Part shown: positions 12,701-24,539 of the stretch, in pieces
How the letters are laid out: every line of letters starts with the position of its first letter
How positions within the stretch are numbered: position 1 is the stretch's first letter
Source: Conus ventricosus
Taxonomy: Eukaryota > Mollusca > Gastropoda > Neogastropoda > Conidae
Direction: 5' to 3'
DNA length: 64,000 nt
Assembly: GCA_018398815.1 (NCBI GenBank)
Contig: CM031616.1
Span: 68,958,143 to 69,022,142, forward strand
Position numbers and translations under genes: made by a program
Notes under the pieces: model-generated
What the model was told of the DNA's origin: nothing
What the model saw: the letters and a program-made list of their open reading frames with translations, nothing else
Databases searched by the model: none

Positions 12701-15700
12701 TTGTGGTGGAAGTTCGCCAACACCATCAGTACGTTATCCGTGTTGATGGGTCAGGGCGAGTCACCATCCGGAATCGCCAACACTGCGGAAGTTCATCCCG
12801 TTTCACCACAACGTGCATCCATTCCCCCACACCCCTTACACCCCACCAGTCACCTCACCTGATGTCCGACCCACATCCCCCGAGCACCCATTGCCACCGC
12901 CAGTGGCACCTCCACGTGTGGCCTCCGCTCCGGACGCCCTGCCAACATCCGACACATGGCAGCCACCGACACCTGCTCCGGCCTCACCTGTCCCAGCCTC
13001 ACCCGATCCACACACCCTGCAGCCTTGGACTGGGACATCCCAACAGATGGCAGCCTGACCCCTAAGGACTCTGGTGTGGCACCATCTTCACCGACAAAGA
13101 GACGAGTACCCCGGGCCCTCGCCCGACTATTACCCTTCAACCAGCCAGGCATGAAGGAGCTCTCTGCACCTGGTACCTCCAGGCGTGGGGTGCCTCTCGC
13201 AGAATAACATTTTCCAAGACGCTGGAACACTGGGCGACAGTGACATTAATCTTTTAGTCTTTCTGCGCCCATTACACTTGCCCCTAGGGAAGGGGGAGAG
13301 ACCGTGGACAGTATTATTAATGTGTTTTCGTTTGGCACAGTTATATATTCAGTTTTCATAGAAGTTATAAGAAGGGTGGACAAGCATAGATTTTGTTTCA
13401 GTTTTAATCGTACCCGTTAAAACTTACTCCTGGGGGAGGGAGATAGATAGTAACCCTGTGGTAGTGTGTCCATATTTCAGATACAGTAGCCGTCATCCTA
13501 TGACTCCGAGGAAGGTGACTACAATCATCTTTTAATTTTCTTCAGAGTTAAAAAGGTTGATGAAAGGTGACATTTTATGTCAACATTAGATGCATAATCA
13601 TAATAATATTGTTCAAAATGTCAGTAAAAATTGAAGAATGCAGTATATTTTTTATGTTGTATTATTGATGTTACCATTAATAGTATTAATAACATAAGGC
13701 TCAGTTCAACCAGGAATTGAGGAAGTTTTCATAGCATATCAAATACATGTATTATCACAAAATGCATTGAATTTGAAATGTTTCATTATTTAACACTTTA
13801 ATCATGGCTGTGACTTGTTCATTGCAATTTTGTAAAATGTTAGATTTTGTGGTTCAGAAGCAACTAGTTTTGATATTGTTCAGTTACACAGTATTATATT
13901 TGTTGTTTATACTTAAAGGTATTCTTTCTGTTTTGCCAGAGAAATCCTTTGGTGACCCGGAATGGGTTGAGCAGATTACCCACACCAGGCAGCCGTCTGA
14001 AGCCGCCCCAAACCTACAAACGAGCACGCAGCCCTGAGGATGAGGTATGTGGTGTTTCTTTAAAACAGAAATAAACTAAAGGAAAAAAAGTTGCTGAAAA
14101 TCCCGTAGGGCTCCGTTTCTTTAAGGTTAAACTCTTTCATCCCTTCTGAGTACACAACACAACCTTAGCAGCCTCTCCCGCCTGCCTAGTTCTGCTTCAT
14201 CTGCGAGAACGGAAGGGATATTTTAAATAGACCTTTGTGTCACAGAGGCAAACGAATTCATGGAAATTGTCAAATAATTGTGTAACAATGTAAATTTGTA
14301 ATAAAATTGCATGAAATATGATTTTAATACAAACTTTTGATTTTTTGACAGACTTGAACAGTGTTCATTTTAGTTTTCACATGAGAAAACTGGGTACTCA
14401 GATTTGAAAAAGCTTCATATGATTATGACAAATTTCACTTTTTGCAACATATTGGAATTGTACCATGCACTTTGGACATATCATCATTTTGGTTTACACT
14501 GGTCTGTATTTGAATGTAAATGGCAGACTCATAAATATGTCCAGAGACATCAAAATTGTAACATGTTGTAAACAATCTTTTATGTTCAGCCATGTCATAC
14601 TTTGTTAACGGTTACTGGAATAAAACATGAAAGAAAATTGTTATACCACAGAACGAAGGAAACAGACATATAACAAGACAGACATGGCATGTTTCAACCT
14701 CTTTGGTCTTCTTCAGGGAACAGTCACCTATCTCCTGAAACTGAGAGCAAAATGGACCCATCTTGTGCCAGTTTGAAGAGAGAAGTAACTGTTTCTGCTC
14801 CCTCCCCTCAACATCATGAAAGTATGTGTAATCTAGCAGTTATCACTTGCACAATTGGACGTTTTTTTCTCCATCAGTTACTTTGGGGATTTCTGGGGCA
14901 GGATTTTTTTTTGGCATTCTAAATGTGGCCCTTTTCCAGAAAGAAAATGAAGAATGGGTAGGCTGTTGAAAGACAGGAGGGATGGGGCCATGTAGACTTT
15001 AGAAGAGAGGAGGTGGAATCTGTTTCCCAAAATGTGTTTGCTACCAGTACCAGTTGTCATTTCTGTACTTGGTAACACGTGTGGGTATGACTGGTGAGTT
15101 GATTTTAACGTGGTGACAGCCCTGATGTGGCCCTTTGCGGTCAGCTGGGCTATAAGCAACATTATCTTATCTTATCTTAACACATGTGGGCAAAACCAGA
15201 TGGAAAAATCTCCAGTGCAGTTCCTGCTCATACACAGAACACAGAAAGACAGTTGGGGTGGTGAGGGCTAAAATGATACTTCCAATGTAACATCAAGCGT
15301 GAAAATTAAAAGTAGAGAATAGCCATAGCAGAAACCAGGTGTCATATTGATCCGAAAGTTGAGGTGGTTTCATACAGCTCATCCCATGCACCCGGTATCT
15401 TCAAGTTTTTAAGAAAATTGAATTGATGGTTCTGGATATGTCAATAATCCAAATTATTTTGATCTTAAGGCATTCCATTGATGGCATGATGCGAAAACTT
15501 AAAATGGAAACCTTGCAAAATCAAATTCAAAGTGAGGAACATGTTCCACCCCATTGATCTGTGAAGGAAACTTTGTTTGCAACATGCTGTTGACAAAGCA
15601 TTGACTGGGCATAAGACTAGAGAGGCCATTATCAATTTTTTTCAGTTACTAGTTTAATTGTTTGTTTTTAGTCTTTTCCTACTCTTCCTCCCTTTTTGAA

Positions 15701-18700
15701 CATCCTATAATATCATTTGTTTCTCTTAGGCAGTTTTAAAATAAGTTTAGAACAAAAAACATTGTTTCTTTTTTTTTTTGCCGTGACTTACACATGACAT
15801 AATTGTTATCCACAGCCAGTGGAAACAGATTTCAAGAAGTCCCGCCTGGACGATGGAAGACCTGAAGAGACCTTTGCTTCTGTTTCCAACACTTCCACTG
15901 CTTCAAGATCGTCATCCAGCTCCAGATCCAATACGTCAAGGTCACACTCCACATCCAATGCTTCAAGACTTAAGGCCGGCAGTAGCAGGCTTGCCAAACC
16001 AGCACCCAGTCAGTCTGGCCTGAAAAGAGCCACCTCCACAGCAACATGCTTGGCGCGGTCCTCGGCGTCTGCGTCTTCCATTAATTCTGGCAGAAAAGGT
16101 TTGGGCTGAGGTTTTCATTGCTTTTCTTTTTTTCATCGGTTATATTAATTTACTAAATTTTATCTCTTGATTTCTGATAGACTAGGTATAACAGCTAATA
16201 AACCTTGAAAAATGGGATTGTTTTCAAATAAGTCTACTTGTACTGGCCTTGCATGATGAAGAGACACATTTGCAAATTCTGCTGATCTCCATAAATTAAT
16301 CATGTAATTTGCTGTTCTTTATTTGATTCAGTTGCCTTATGCGAGCATCCATCCATTCATACATTCGTGTACCCTCCAATCTGTTCATCCTCAGCTGTCA
16401 TGTATAGCATAAGTGCAGTGCTTTTATTAAAGCTTAGAATGTAAATCAGTGTTGTCACATAATACACACCTATATATATACAGGCCCTGCAATGGGATTG
16501 GGAGCTAAGAAACCAGGGACCTCTTCATCAGCGACTGTCGTGTCCAGACCTCCAGTAGCCAGACCTGCTGCTTCCCCCCCAGTAGTTGTAACCAGCTTCA
16601 TTTTGCTTCCCTCATCACTGTAGTTCCCTACTGTCTAAATCACACAGTTTAGCAGTATGTATGTATCTATATCATACCTTGCTTTTGTGTGGCTCTGTGT
16701 TTGTTACAGGCATGCATGAATAGTGGAAGTTCAAACAGGTTTTTTCTCTCTGTTACGGATGGTGGTGGGTGCGTGTTTTGTTGTCTGACTCTCACTCTCA
16801 AAAGTTTGGATGCATGTACGACTTTTCCCCTACACACACCCACACCATACGAACATAGATAGCCAGGCAACACACGTGTTAGATTTTCTTCTATTTATAT
16901 GCTGCCTGAACCATCAATATGAATCGTTACAAAATCAATACATGCCACTACATAGAATACAGATCAATGCATGTCAATTAAGACATCAATACATAACTCA
17001 AGACACTTCAATCATCATATATCAGCGTATCATACTACGTATCTTGATACAACTCACAGATCTCGCCGGCGCCATCCACTGTGTCTCACATATACAATCA
17101 ACGCACTCGGTTCCACGGTACCCAAGCCACAGTCTACAGCACTAAAATAAGACAAAGATAACCAAGGTCCCCACATGATAAGCACAGCCGTTCACAAACA
17201 CAAGCGATGAAGAAGAAGAAACGGGTCTCTACACAACAAGCACAATAAATCACGTCGAACTATCAGAAGAAGAACCGCAAATTCACAAGGCACAGTAATC
17301 CATAGCAGAAGAACTGCAGATTCACAAAGCACAGCAATCCACAGAAGAAGAACCGCAGATTCATACAGACGTGCCTACCGTACCGGAATAGCCGTATTTG
17401 TTACGGAAAAACATAAAAATCGAGGTTTGTTCCGGACGTTACGGTCAGGGATCGCGTGTTCCGGGGGGAAAAAAAAAAACGAAATCAAACGAGTGGACAA
17501 TTTTTCACAGAGGGACAAACCGGATGACGGTTAGGACGCTTGAATTGAAGCGCAGTGCGCATGCTCACACTGCCATATCCGTCGACGAAACATACCGAAC
17601 GGAGCCGAGATTCAGACAAAGCGCGCTCGACTATCAAACATGGCTAGCATGAAGACTGCGAAGCGAGTGTGCGAGACAGATGATGATGAACCTCAAAATG
17701 GACCCCAGCGGCAGCCGCGAAAAAAACAAGATCGCCGTCGGCAAACCTTTCGTAAACAATACAGTGAGAGGTGGTCATGTTTACAAGAAGGACGGAAAGG
17801 CGAAAACTTCTGCTGGTGCACAGTTTGCCTGCCTGAAAGAGAGGGTTTTGCAGAATTGTTACGGTGTTTGTGTGTGTGAATGTGTGTGGTGTGAACCTAC
17901 ACACGCGCGGTTGTGTCCACAAAAGGAAGGTTGAGTGTTCCTGAAAATTTTTGAAATTTTCAATTTGTTCCTGATTTTATAACATCTGTTCCTGATAGTA
18001 AGATTTTGGGGTAGGCATGTCTGTTCATAAAGCACAGTAAACCATAGAAGAACTGCAGATTCACAAGGCACAGCAATCAATATTGAATCCCCGGAGAACA
18101 CAATTTCAGCAAAGTCCCATAGAACACAATAAACTTCGATTCGACGTACCGTTGATCTAAAACAAATATTAACTTCTCCATGTATTGATATTACAGTGTT
18201 CACATCAATAAATTCAGCCCATCGACACACATGCGGTGGTACAATTAGAGCACATAAATCGCTACATTAGAGCCACACCAGATTACCTCCAAATTTTGGG
18301 TTTTGGGTTTTTTGGTGCATTGTGTGTCTTTTCATGGTCTTATCAAGAGCTCCAAACCTGGTGATGTGATGTTGCATAATAGCAGAGATAAAGCGAAAAA
18401 ACACTTGTGGCACAGAGCAAGATTACCTATGTGTTTGGAGCAACAGCGGAACATCCAGCTTTAACCAACTGTGCTGAGAAAGAGGATATGTTAAGGAAAG
18501 GAAGGGAGGGTAGGCTACCTCTGTACACTTGGCTGATACTCTTCCCTGCTGTGAAGGATGCTGGCAGCAGGAGGGCAGGGTTGTACATCCTTAGCAGTAT
18601 CTATAGGACAAATGTCCTGGACCACCCTGAAGTAATAGGACATTTGTCCTCTTCATAACAAAATCAATCGGACATTTTGAACGCAAGCCAGATTGAATGT

Positions 18701-21700
18701 ATATTAAGTTTTATGCACACAAAAATGGTATTACAAAAGCTGACTATATTCCTAGAGTGGGAAGCCATGTTTGGTAAACATACTATTACTAGTCCACACA
18801 CACACACACAGTCACACACACAGAGGCAGTGTCTTTCCTAAATCACTATTCATTGCTAATGCTAGTATTCAAGTACAATATTGATTCATTTGGAGTCGTC
18901 TTTTTGCCTACATGGCCTACAACACGTAACAAGTACAAGGCTTATCGCTCTTTAGCCGCTTTACGCTAAAAATAACCCTGACACAAGCTGGCTGCGAGCC
19001 GTGTACCTCGCTGGCTCAGCCTCTGCGAGTCAGGGAGGCAGAGTTGCAAGCCAACGAGCTAAAAATAGACCGCCACGGCTCGCCACTAAGCTTAGTGCCA
19101 GTGGTACACGGGACTAGTAATAGGCCTAGTGATTCACTGGGCTTACACTAAAGTTACAGACTGGAGTTCTGTAAGACGGTCGGACTCAAATAATTATGCG
19201 GGCTTGATATAAACGGCCGGTGCCATGTCCGTGAGCATCGGAAAGCTATCGGACAGTGACCGCGTTTTCGGCAAAGTAATGGACATTTGTCCTCTTCACT
19301 GCCAGTTATATCGGACATTTTGCATGTGCAATCGGTCTATGTCCGATGTCCGACGTGGATGTGCAACCCTGGGAGGGGGAAAACGTCTGCCTTCCTCATT
19401 ATACTGATTTATGGCCTGCTCTGCCATGTGGGAGGGGAGAGGCTAGGACGGTCAGATAAGCAGATAAAGAGCGCGCTACACCAGGCTTACTACTGGAAGT
19501 CTGGTTTACTCCAAATTATGAAGAGCCCTAGCGCGAGGCAGTTTTCAAGCAAGGAATGACTATTTTTTGTAAATGTGTTTTTTTTTATGTTTTCTGTTGA
19601 ATACTATTTGATGCTGCTAACAGCACTTATACATTACAACTTGAACTTGAACCATTGTGAGTTATGTGACTATAGAAGTACTCGTGTGACTTCTGCCATT
19701 GTTTAAAAACTTCAAGTGGGCATTTCTCAAATCTGCCATTTTGGAGATGAACCGGTGTGCCTCTGAAGTAGCGAAATATTCTTACAGGAGTTTTAAGTCA
19801 CTCTCGGCGACACAGCATTCACAACATTTTTATAACAAATAAATTTCCTGGTACATATTCCGCTGGTACCGTCATCAAAAGTATCCCACATACACAATGA
19901 ACTTCGACGTACTACTGACTTGAAAGTCAGCCTCTCCACATAGTATCACTACGGAGAAAACGATGATTAAAACAAAATGAATTAGGCTGCACACCAAAGC
20001 CTTGGCCGTTAGTTCTTGCTCTCTTCTCTCGTCTATATTATTATTTTCGTCATGTTCCTATGTAATTTTAAGTTGACGTCATAATTTACGTTGACGTCAC
20101 ACTCTCACAAAGAACAATTTTCTTTTCAAAACCTCTAAAACACCAATTGATAGTAATATCAATTTCTCACATAAGAACTCAAAGAGAAGTTGACATGTAA
20201 TTTACCATTTCGTTCCATTTATAAATGTTTGGGGGAGAGAAAAAAATTCCATGCAGACATGTACAAACTGATGTGAAACTGTCCAGACTTTGTTTCTGTG
20301 GCTGTTATGCAAGGTTCACACAATGCCATATCGTGGCCCGACTCGGGTTATCTCGCTCGCCTCAGAAAAATGATTGTCTTGATGGGTTTCCATGTAGTCC
20401 TGCACAGGAAGTGTCTCCCGACTATTAAAACCAGTGTCGACTGACGCCGTTTGCAGTTGGGACTCCCCCCATTGCAGGGCCCCCTATTGGGAGCCGGAAT
20501 AGCTCAGTTGGTAGAGCGCCGGACTTGTAATCTTCGTGATCTTGGGGTTGCGGGTTCGAACCTCCGCCGGGGCGTTTCGGTACAGGGGATTTTTCCCTCG
20601 GAGTTAACATTGGTTCTGACTCCTTCGAATGAGACTATAAACCGAGGTTCCGTGTGTGAACGCACGCATAACACCTTGCACACACGTAAAATCCCATCAC
20701 CAACTTTCGGAAGAGTAGGCCAGTTTGGCCGTTGGTATGGATGACACGTTACACATAGCATGCACCCTGCGTGACAAATGGAAAGATTGAAGGAAGTAAG
20801 GAAAATGAGTGATTGATATTGAACGATACTGACTGGATGACACGGGAAACGACTGAATGAAGTGCCGGCTGGCAGCTCTTCAGTCGACACTACCCTGGTA
20901 GGCAGCCCGTTGTGTAAACGAGTGTTGATTGTAAAGCGCTTAGAGCTTGGTCTCTAGCCGAGAGTAGGCGCTATATAAGTATTCATTATTATTATTATTA
21001 TTATTATGTCAATATAGAAGAACGATAATAAACGCAATATGAATATGTCCCCGCCTGTTTTTATACCTCTCGCAGGAAGTCTTGATGATGCGCGCGCAGT
21101 TTGAATCGGGCAGAACCAGTCCTAACTTGTTTTATCGGGTCGGCTTTTTCCCACCAGAATTCAATTCAAAGTCATGACGGGGCCTGATTGGTCCGCACTA
21201 GTCTGCCGCTTGGCGCCCTTGGTCACAGTTCATCTGCACTGGTTTGGATATTCCAAAACAACATCCGGCCTCCTTATCTATGAAACTAGTGCAGATGAGT
21301 GCAAACTTTTTCAACCGATTAGTTAATAATAGATAGGACTACATAGGTGTAGATAGGAATAACATGACTAATCGAGACTGTGACCTACAAAAATAGTCGG
21401 AGTGGTTGTGGAAAATTTTGAACCGTCCAAAGGCTTCTAAGTCGGGCTCGACTGGTGCCAGACTAGCTACAGAACTAATCGAGACTAAAAGGGGTTTACC
21501 GGTCCCCAGCAGACATGTTTATCCGACTTGTTAAAACCAACAAGTCTCCAACCTACATTTGAGTCCTGCCAAGACTAGGACTAGTGTGAACCTTGCATTA
21601 CATTCCAGACCTGGTCAATCAGAAGTGAGAAATACACCAGTCGATCTGAATGTTTTGTTGGACAGGTGCATTGGCTGCCACACAGAAAGCAGCAGCAGGA

Positions 21701-22530
21701 AGGGGGGCAGCACCTTCACAGACTGCACCAACAGGTTGGTTACCTGGCTCACTGTGTTGATGGGCACCGTGATGCCATAGATGATGAAATCAGAGTCCAT
21801 ATTTGACCGCTTTCAAATCAATGCTGCTTCACTGACATGAACGAGATATGTTCACTGTTGTCAGATGCCATAGAACTTGTCTAGTATAAACACCTTGAAA
21901 ATGTTATGAGAAGGCTGATTACACATGTGCACACATACACACACATAGAGTGATAAAACACGGTAAGAAATCAGAAAATCTCTTGTGTTATATATTTGTG
22001 AAAAACCATTAACTCCCTGTCCTCTAATTCACTGGAATAAAAAAATAAATTGTTGGTCTCACTTTGGCAGGATGACTGAAAAAAGTAGTTTTGTTATTCT
22101 TAGCGATATCTAATTAGTTGGAAAATGCAAGTGCTATCCCCTTCGGTGGTGTCTCACCTCTGCAGGGGGAGGTAAGAAGCGTCCAGCCTGGGACCTGAAG
22201 GGGCGGCTGCAGGACATGGAAGTGGTGCTGAGTCAGCGAGAGACGGCCACACACACCCTGCAGTCTCAGCTGCAGTCCTACAACCAGCGCATCGAGCAGC
22301 TGGAGAACCAGAAGCAGCAGCTGTCCGGGGACATTGCCAAGCGCTCCGAGCAGACAGAGAGAATCGGCCAGGAGAACCAAGACTTGAGGCAGCAGATGAG
22401 GTCAGAGTCTCTTCCGTTTTAGGTTTATTGTTATTTTTGTTTTTATTCATGTGCTTCATGTGCTGTCTATTCACCTATCCCAAAATTAACCATACCTTCA
22501 GAACCACTTCCTGGCTCCTCACTCATCCCT

Positions 22531-22568
<38 letters not shown>

Positions 22569-24441
22569 ACACACCCGGCCCCCCCCTCCCAAGCAACACA
22601 TGCAGCATACAGCATAAATGTTAGTGAAAACACATATCTTAAGAGGTTGTTTTTTTTCTGTCCCAACCTCTGCGCCACCTCAGAGGCAGTGCACCCACGC
22701 CACTCATTCCGACACCCCGTCCACAGCCACAGCCCGGTCGGCCCCGCCGCAGCCCCGGCACCGGCAATCCACAGGGAGCAGTCAATGTCAAGAGGCAACC
22801 CACCGGAGGAAACACGGCACTGCTGCCGAGTCACTTTGGTGGTGTTCAGTGGCGCCTGTTCTGATCTAACATACGCAGGACACCACCTACTAAGTCCCCT
22901 ACTGATGACAATAATTGCTTAGTCAAGGAGCCGGCGTGAGTGAGCTCTCCTGGAGGGCGCCACCACGTCCGTCCAACGACAGCCCCCATGGACCCGCCGA
23001 TATCGGTGACCCCAATGGAACCAAACCAAGGCCACAGACGTGGAGAGGACATCAAAACTGAGGTCACCATGAGAACAGGGCATGAAGGGCCACAGAATTT
23101 GAGACTTTTTTTTTTAATGCTGATCAATGAGAATGAAGATGATTAAGATGATGCTATGGATTTCCGTTTCAGTTTGAGACTACATGACAGGGCTGTACTC
23201 TACGCTTCCTTTCATAATATATCCTGGCGTCAACCAGGCCTGAGAGATACAGGCACCTGCAGTGTTGGTCAGGAAATTTGAGCTACACTCTCAGAAACAC
23301 ATCCATTAAGTGGATGAAACTCGACTGTGTGGTCCCAGTCCTCTCAAGTGTGTCCGCAGCAAACTCAACTGTGGGTGGAGCCGGTCGGGGCAGAAAAACC
23401 CACATGACTGATGGGATCAAACCCACAACCTATCAGCCGGGAGTCCGCGATGCTAACCACTTCGCCATGGCGGCTGGTGTCTTAAGAGTATTTTTAAATC
23501 CGGGCAAAGGTGTAATAAATGCAGGGCAGATGGCAGTGAGCTCCAGACACATGATGCAAAGAAACCAAAACTGCTTTCTCCCGTAATTTTTGTTTTGCAT
23601 CTCACAAATCTCAAGAGCTTTTCACTGGAAGAACAAAGTGTGCAGGAAGAATGAGAGGTCCTGGTGGAGGCAGACAGTACAGCAGAAGTGACCCATCAAC
23701 ATGGCGAAAGAGAAGAATGAGAGGTCCTGGTGGAGGCAGACAGTACAGCAGAAGTGACCCATCAACATGGCGAAAGAGAAGAATGAGAGGTCCTGGTGGA
23801 GGCAGACAGTACAGCAGAAGTGACCCATCAACATGGCGAAAGAGAAGAATAAGAGGTCCTGGTGGAGGCAGACAGTACAGCAGAAGTGACCCATCAACAT
23901 GGCGAAAGAGAAGAATGAGAGGTCCTGGTGGAGGCAGACAGTACAGCAGAAGTGACCCATCAACATGGCGAAAGAGAAGAATGAGAGGTCCTGGTGGAGG
24001 CAGACAGTACAGCAGAAGTGACCCATCAACATGGCGAAAGAGAAGAATGAGAGGTCCTGGTGGAGGCAGACAGTACAGCAGAAGTGACCATCAACATGGC
24101 GAAAGAGAAGAATGAGAGGTCCTGGTGGAGGCAGACAGTACAGCAGAAGTGACCCATCAAATGATCAACATGGCGAAAGAGAAGAATGAGAGGTCCTGGT
24201 GGAGGCAGACAGTACAGCAGAAGTGACCCATCAACATGGCGAAAGAGAACTGTAGTCTTGCACTGGCACCTAGATCAGAAGTCAATAATGAAAATGGTTT
24301 TTTGCCCTCCCTGGATCCCAACCTCTTTCTCTCCCATACTCTGTATGTACATGCACACACTTGCACGCCTGAATGCATGCACACAGGCACACATACATGC
24401 ACTCACCCAAACACACACACACATGCACGCACACATGCATG

Positions 24442-24539
<98 letters not shown>

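Larger units (their letters stand above)
7578..13534 (+). mobile_element. Ty3/gypsy LTR retrotransposon, full length, with very short LTRs
   Basis: Bounded by identical 91-bp direct repeats (7578-7668 and 13444-13534) and a 5-bp target duplication ATTTT (7573-7577 and 13535-13539). Internal order is gag, protease, reverse transcriptase, RNase H, integrase, as in Metaviridae. A purine tract abuts the 3' LTR and a self-complementary primer site abuts the 5' LTR. The coding region is broken by about a dozen frame changes, nearly all in the direction expected from one-base losses, and by a 563-bp DNA element. It lies in KIFC1 intron 1 in the same orientation. Confidence 0.93.
17160..18120 (+). 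repeat. Degenerate local repeat of about 40-50 bp (split by transposon)
   Basis: Repeated GAAGAACTGCAGATTCACAA and GCACAGCAATCCA motifs on both sides of the element at 17366-18023. Confidence 0.65.

Noticed and set aside
14717..14822. Possible extra KIFC1 exon (acceptor cttcag, donor GAAA|GTATGT)
   Set aside because: An open frame exists, but it needs one leftover base from exon 2, which ends in phase 0, while exon 2 joins exon 3 perfectly in phase 0.
20490..20575. tRNA gene
   Set aside because: Boxes A and B are present but the acceptor ends do not pair and a SINE body follows; it is a SINE head.
22618..22922. Proline/Ala-rich ORFs after exon 5
   Set aside because: No splice borders that keep the kinesin phase; composition reflects the C-rich intron.
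23650..24247. Regular repeats suggesting a CRISPR-like array
   Set aside because: The units are head-to-tail copies without unique spacers in a eukaryotic intron; an ordinary minisatellite. The same holds for the 59-, 80- and 86-bp arrays.
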